Assembly (NCBI RefSeq): GCF_022524485.1
Contig: NZ_JAKXMK010000017.1
Location: 172,721 to 236,720 of the forward strand
Reading direction: 5' to 3'
DNA from: Pseudonocardia alaniniphila
Lineage (GTDB): Bacteria > Actinomycetota > Actinomycetes > Mycobacteriales > Pseudonocardiaceae
Length of the DNA stretch: 64,000 nt
Shown: positions 61,327-64,000 of the stretch, in pieces
Layout: each line of letters begins with the position of its first letter
Position numbering within the stretch: position 1 is the stretch's first letter
The notes under the pieces: generated by a model
Database searches by the model: none
Seen by the model: only the letters and a program-made list of their open reading frames with translations
What the model was told of the DNA's origin: nothing
Program-made: the position numbers and the translations under genes

Positions 61327-62219
61327 TGTCCATACGGCGATCCGTACCGGCAGCCGACGGCGCGGTCCTGAACGTCGAACTCGACGGTCCGGCCGACGCG
61401 CCCATCACCGTCGTTCTCGCCCACGGCTGGACGCTGGACGTCCGCCTATGGGGACCGGTCGCCCGCTTGCTGATCCAGGGGCCGGGCCCGGTCCGGGTCG
61501 TCCGCTACGACCACCGGGGCCACGGATGGTCCGCCGCCGTGGACCCGGCCTCGATGACCATCGAGCAGCTCGCGGACGACCTCGCCGCCGTGATCGCCGC
61601 GGTCGCACCGAACGGTCCGCTGGTGCTCGCGGGCCACTCGATGGGCGGCATGACGCTGATGGCGCTGGCCGAGCGGCATCCGTCCATTGTGGATCGCGCC
61701 GCCGGGATCGCGATGGTGTCCACCGCCAGCGGCGGTCTTGCCGGCCGTGTGCCCGGCATCCCGTTTCCGGCGAGGACGTTCTGGCGTCCGCTGGAGGAGC
61801 GGCTGTACGCGTCACGTCCGTGGTGCACGCGGCCGCGGCTGGGCCACCGCCGGCTGCTCGCGCCCGCGCTGCGCCGGCTGCTGCTGGGGCCCGACGCGAG
61901 CCCTGAGGCCCGGCGGATCACCAGCGAGATGATCGCCGCCTGCCGCCCGCTCACGATGTCCGGCTTCCGGCCCACCCTGGAGGCCCACGAGCGGGACGCC
62001 GCCCTGGAGGCGTTCGCGCCGATCCCGACGGCGGTGCTCGTGGGGGCCCGGGACCGGCTCACGCCGGTGGCGGCCACCCGGCGCATCGCGGCCGCGCTGC
62101 CTTCGGCCGGGCTGACGATCTTCCCCGAGGCGGGCCACATGCTGCCCGTCGAGCGGGCTGCCGGGGTGGCCGGCCGGATCAGGGCGCTGGCGGCAGGGGC
62201 GGTGCCGGCCGCCCACTGA
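61326..62219 (+). CDS. Alpha/beta hydrolase
   Basis: 297 residues from ATG 61326 (TGATG overlap). Oxyanion strand VVLAHGWTLDVRLWGP, nucleophile Ser105 in GHSMGG, acid Asp in GARDRLTPVA and His in EAGHMLPVE. A lid region (about 140-210) is Arg-rich. It probably hydrolyses an ester made or oxidised by the two enzymes upstream. Confidence 0.9.
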   Translation: MSIRRSVPAADGAVLNVELDGPADAPITVVLAHGWTLDVRLWGPVARLLIQGPGPVRVVRYDHRGHGWSAAVDPASMTIEQLADDLAAVIAAVAPNGPLVLAGHSMGGMTLMALAERHPSIVDRAAGIAMVSTASGGLAGRVPGIPFPARTFWRPLEERLYASRPWCTRPRLGHRRLLAPALRRLLLGPDASPEARRITSEMIAACRPLTMSGFRPTLEAHERDAALEAFAPIPTAVLVGARDRLTPVAATRRIAAALPSAGLTIFPEAGHMLPVERAAGVAGRIRALAAGAVPAAH

Positions 62220-62322
62220 GCTGCCGCACCCCGCTCACCTGCGTGTTCGCTGTGGGCGAAGGTTTTCGCCCGCCGTGAAGAAACGACCGCGGGACCGAGC
62301 CCCGCCGTTAGCGTCCGCCGCC

Positions 62323-62886
62323 ATGACCACTTCGAACGGAGCACTCACCCTCGACGACTCGGTGTACGACCGGCTTCTGCACGAACGGATCGTGCTGCTC
62401 CGCGGCGAGATCGACGACGCGGTCGCCACGAGGGTCGTCGCCCAGCTCCTGCTGCTCGCCGCCGAGGACCCGACCGAGGACATCACGCTCTACATCAACT
62501 CGCCAGGAGGCTCGGTCTTCGCGGGCCTGGCGGTCTACGACACGATGCACGCCATCGAGCCCGACGTGTCCACTGTGGCGACAGGCATGGCCGCCTCGAT
62601 GGGACAGTTCCTGCTCACCGCGGGCGCCCCCGGCAAGCGTCTCGCCCTTCCACACGCCGACGTGATGATGCACCAGCCGTCGGGCGGCGCGGGCGGCACC
62701 GAGTCCGACATCGTGATCCGGGCCGGGATGCTGACCGTCCTCAAGCGCCGGATCGCCGAACTCACAGCCCGGCACAGCGGCCAGCCCCTCGAGCGGGTCG
62801 AGGCGGACTTCGACCGCGACCGATGGTTCACCGCGCGGGAGGCAGCCGACTACGGCCTCATCGACCGCGTGATCACCCGGCACTGA
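62323..62886 (+). CDS. ClpP-type serine protease subunit
   Basis: 187 residues from ATG 62323, 8 bases after TAGCGT (62309-62314), which favours this start over GTG 62275. Catalytic Ser92 in GMAASMGQ, His117 in MMHQPSGG and Asp166 in DFDRDRW; IYINSPGG-type loop is LYINSPGG. It is an extra, stand-alone ClpP-like peptidase; the main clpP1P2 pair of actinobacteria is elsewhere. Partner ATPase unknown. Confidence 0.9.
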   Translation: MTTSNGALTLDDSVYDRLLHERIVLLRGEIDDAVATRVVAQLLLLAAEDPTEDITLYINSPGGSVFAGLAVYDTMHAIEPDVSTVATGMAASMGQFLLTAGAPGKRLALPHADVMMHQPSGGAGGTESDIVIRAGMLTVLKRRIAELTARHSGQPLERVEADFDRDRWFTAREAADYGLIDRVITRH

Positions 62887-63072
62887 GCCCGCGAGGGCGC
62901 GGGTGGGCGACTCTCGGGCTCCGGGGCGACACGCTACGGAAGGGGCGATTCGCGGACGGGGGCGACTCGGGCACTGGAACGGCGGCTCTCGGGACCGGGG
63001 CGACCTGGGCACGCGAGGCCGGCCACTCCGGCAATGGGATGCGGGTCCGCGCTGAGGGCGAGGTGTCCGGGG

Positions 63073-63860
63073 TTGATCATCGCTTCGGGGCTGCGGACGG
63101 CGCCATGCACGGCTGGCGGGTCCGAGTCGTTGATCACGGGCGCTCCAGGTTCGGGGGCGGAGGGCGTCGCGGCTTGGGCGCTTGATCATCGCTTCGGGAC
63201 TGCGGACGGTGCCCTGCGCTACTGGCGGGTCCGAGTCGTTGATCACGGGCGCTCCAGGCCGTCGGGGCCGGCTGGCGGCGCGGCTTCGGCGTTTGATCAT
63301 CACTCCGGTACCGCCGACGACGGCCCGCGCTGCCGCCGGGCCCGAAGCGTCGATCATGGACGCTCGACGGCCCTGCGGGAGCCAACCCGCGGCCGGGTCC
63401 CAGGCCGGGGCCGGCGGGCGGGGGTGCCCTGGTCGATGATCATCGTTCTGGGGTCGGGGACGGCGTCATAAGCCGCTGCCGGGCCCCAAATGTCGATCAT
63501 GGGCGGTCGACGGCCCCGCGGGAGCCGACCCGCGATCGGGTCCCAGGTCGGGGGTCGGCGGGCGGGGGTGCCCTGGTCGATGATCATCGTTTCGGGGTCG
63601 GGGACGGCGTCATATCCCGCCCCCGGGCCCCAAACGTCGATCATGGACGGTAGGCGGCCCCTCGGGAGCCAACCCGTGGCCACGAGGATCGTCGCCGGTG
63701 CGGGACCGCGATCCGGGCCCTGAGTCGCCGCCCGGCCGAACCGGTGACCATGGCTGGCGCCAGCTGTTCGAGGGCTGGTCGGGTGTGCGGCTCCATGATC
63801 ATTGTTTGGGCACCTGGGACCGTGCGGTGCGCGGCTGCCGGGTCCGAGTCGTTGATCTTG
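63073..63860. repeat. Six degenerate repeats built around TGATCA palindromes; no gene
   Basis: Units begin with (T/C)GATCAT(C/T)G at about 63073, 63182, 63293, 63436, 63580 and 63796 and carry a second GATCA/GATCAT box about 50 bp later (GTCGTTGATCACGGG or GTCGATCATGG). The first two share a ~110-bp period; units four and five a 144-bp period with long identity. CGATGATCATCG (63434-63445 and 63578-63589) is a perfect 12-bp palindrome. Short frames through it are low-complexity and not conserved in start or frame, so I call no CDS. From 62887 to 63072 I see nothing specific. Confidence 0.8.
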
Positions 63861-63867
63861 GGTCCCC

Positions 63868-64000
63868 GGTTCCCGGTTCCCGGTTCCCGGTTCCCGGTTC
63901 CCGGTTCCCGGTTCCCGGTTCCTGGTTCCTGGTTCCTGGTTCCTGGTTCCTGGTTCCTGGTTCCTGGTTCCTGGTTCCTGGTTCCTGGTTCCTGGTTCCT
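63868..64000 (+). repeat. Perfect 7-bp satellite, GGTTCCC x7 then GGTTCCT x12
   Basis: Seven perfect copies of GGTTCCC (63868-63916) are followed without interruption by twelve perfect copies of GGTTCCT (63917-64000), and the array runs off the window. A 7-bp period cannot keep a reading frame, so it is non-coding. Confidence 0.95.

Noticed and set aside
63354..63683. Minus-strand frame with 48-residue repeats (MIDxWGP, MIIDQGTPARRP)
   Set aside because: The 144-bp repeat unit happens to be a multiple of three there, but neighbouring units differ in length and frame, and there is no ribosome site or family resemblance. Treated as non-coding repeats.
63073..64000. CRISPR array
   Set aside because: Repeats are too long and too degenerate, spacers are themselves repetitive, the 7-bp array has no spacers, and no cas genes are in the window. 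The RecB-like nuclease at 52826 has a Cas4-like Cys arrangement but no Cas neighbours.

Overview
The window is high-GC DNA with dense short-gap operons, many GTG starts, GTGA/ATGA stop-start overlaps and leaderless promoters. It looks like chromosome of a Pseudonocardiaceae-type actinobacterium (Pseudonocardia or a relative; genus inferred, not proven). The backbone order matches two blocks of the Mycobacterium tuberculosis chromosome: roughly Rv1201c-Rv1239c (dapD, dapE, LOG, folP2, gpgS, DivIVA-like, tag, DUF3117, glgA/glgC, O-methyltransferase, sigE-rseA-htrA-tatB, mrp, DUF1003, MgtE/CBS protein, lpqY-sugABC, corA), then Rv3208-Rv3212 (TetR, DUF3107, MiaE-like ferritin fold, rhlE helicase, beta-propeller protein).

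Region by region: 1-2.2 kb, end of an unknown gene, two unknown proteins and an Rv0428c-like GNAT. 2.3-7.05 kb, ferredoxin, dapC, a transporter, and divergent dapD/dapE (lysine/diaminopimelate). 7.1-12.3 kb, tandem LOG proteins, FolP2, GpgS (methylglucose lipopolysaccharide/glucosylglycerate), DivIVA-like, SRPBCC, Tag and DUF3117. 12.4-15.9 kb, zinc-ribbon and CGNR proteins, then divergent glgA/glgC (alpha-glucan). 15.9-20.2 kb, envelope-stress sigma factor, its zinc anti-sigma factor, HtrA protease and TatB.

20.2-30.2 kb is an accessory catabolic block between tatB and mrp: SnoaL-like protein, amidase, D-2-hydroxyacid dehydrogenase, DUF3830 protein, two Asp/Glu-racemase-fold enzymes, a GntR/FCD regulator, cupin, class III aminotransferase, metallo-hydrolase and an MHS permease. 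Two near-identical ATTGTC(A/G)ACAAT palindromes overlap its promoter regions, suggesting one GntR regulon for an unidentified carboxylic or amino-acid substrate.

30.2-34 kb returns to the backbone (Mrp, MarR, DUF1003, MgtE/CBS). 34-37.5 kb holds PhzF, a CoA-ester lyase and an acyl-CoA dehydrogenase. 37.7-42.8 kb is a stress-type membrane protein and the LpqY-SugABC trehalose importer. 42.8-48.7 kb is a second insertion (ParB-like, methyltransferase, EamA exporter with a structured leader, AMP-dependent ligase with a candidate structured RNA, DUF5914 Rieske protein). CorA follows, with an upstream leader peptide. 50-54 kb is a mixed set (MaoC, Nudix, PH-domain, PHP phosphoesterase, RecB-like nuclease). 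54-58.8 kb is the Rv3212-Rv3208-like block. 58.8-62.2 kb is a TetR-controlled operon of SDR, AurF-type di-iron oxygenase and alpha/beta hydrolase behind a strong palindromic operator, followed by a ClpP-like protease. The last 1.1 kb has no credible gene: degenerate repeats built round TGATCA, then a perfect 7-bp satellite running off the window.
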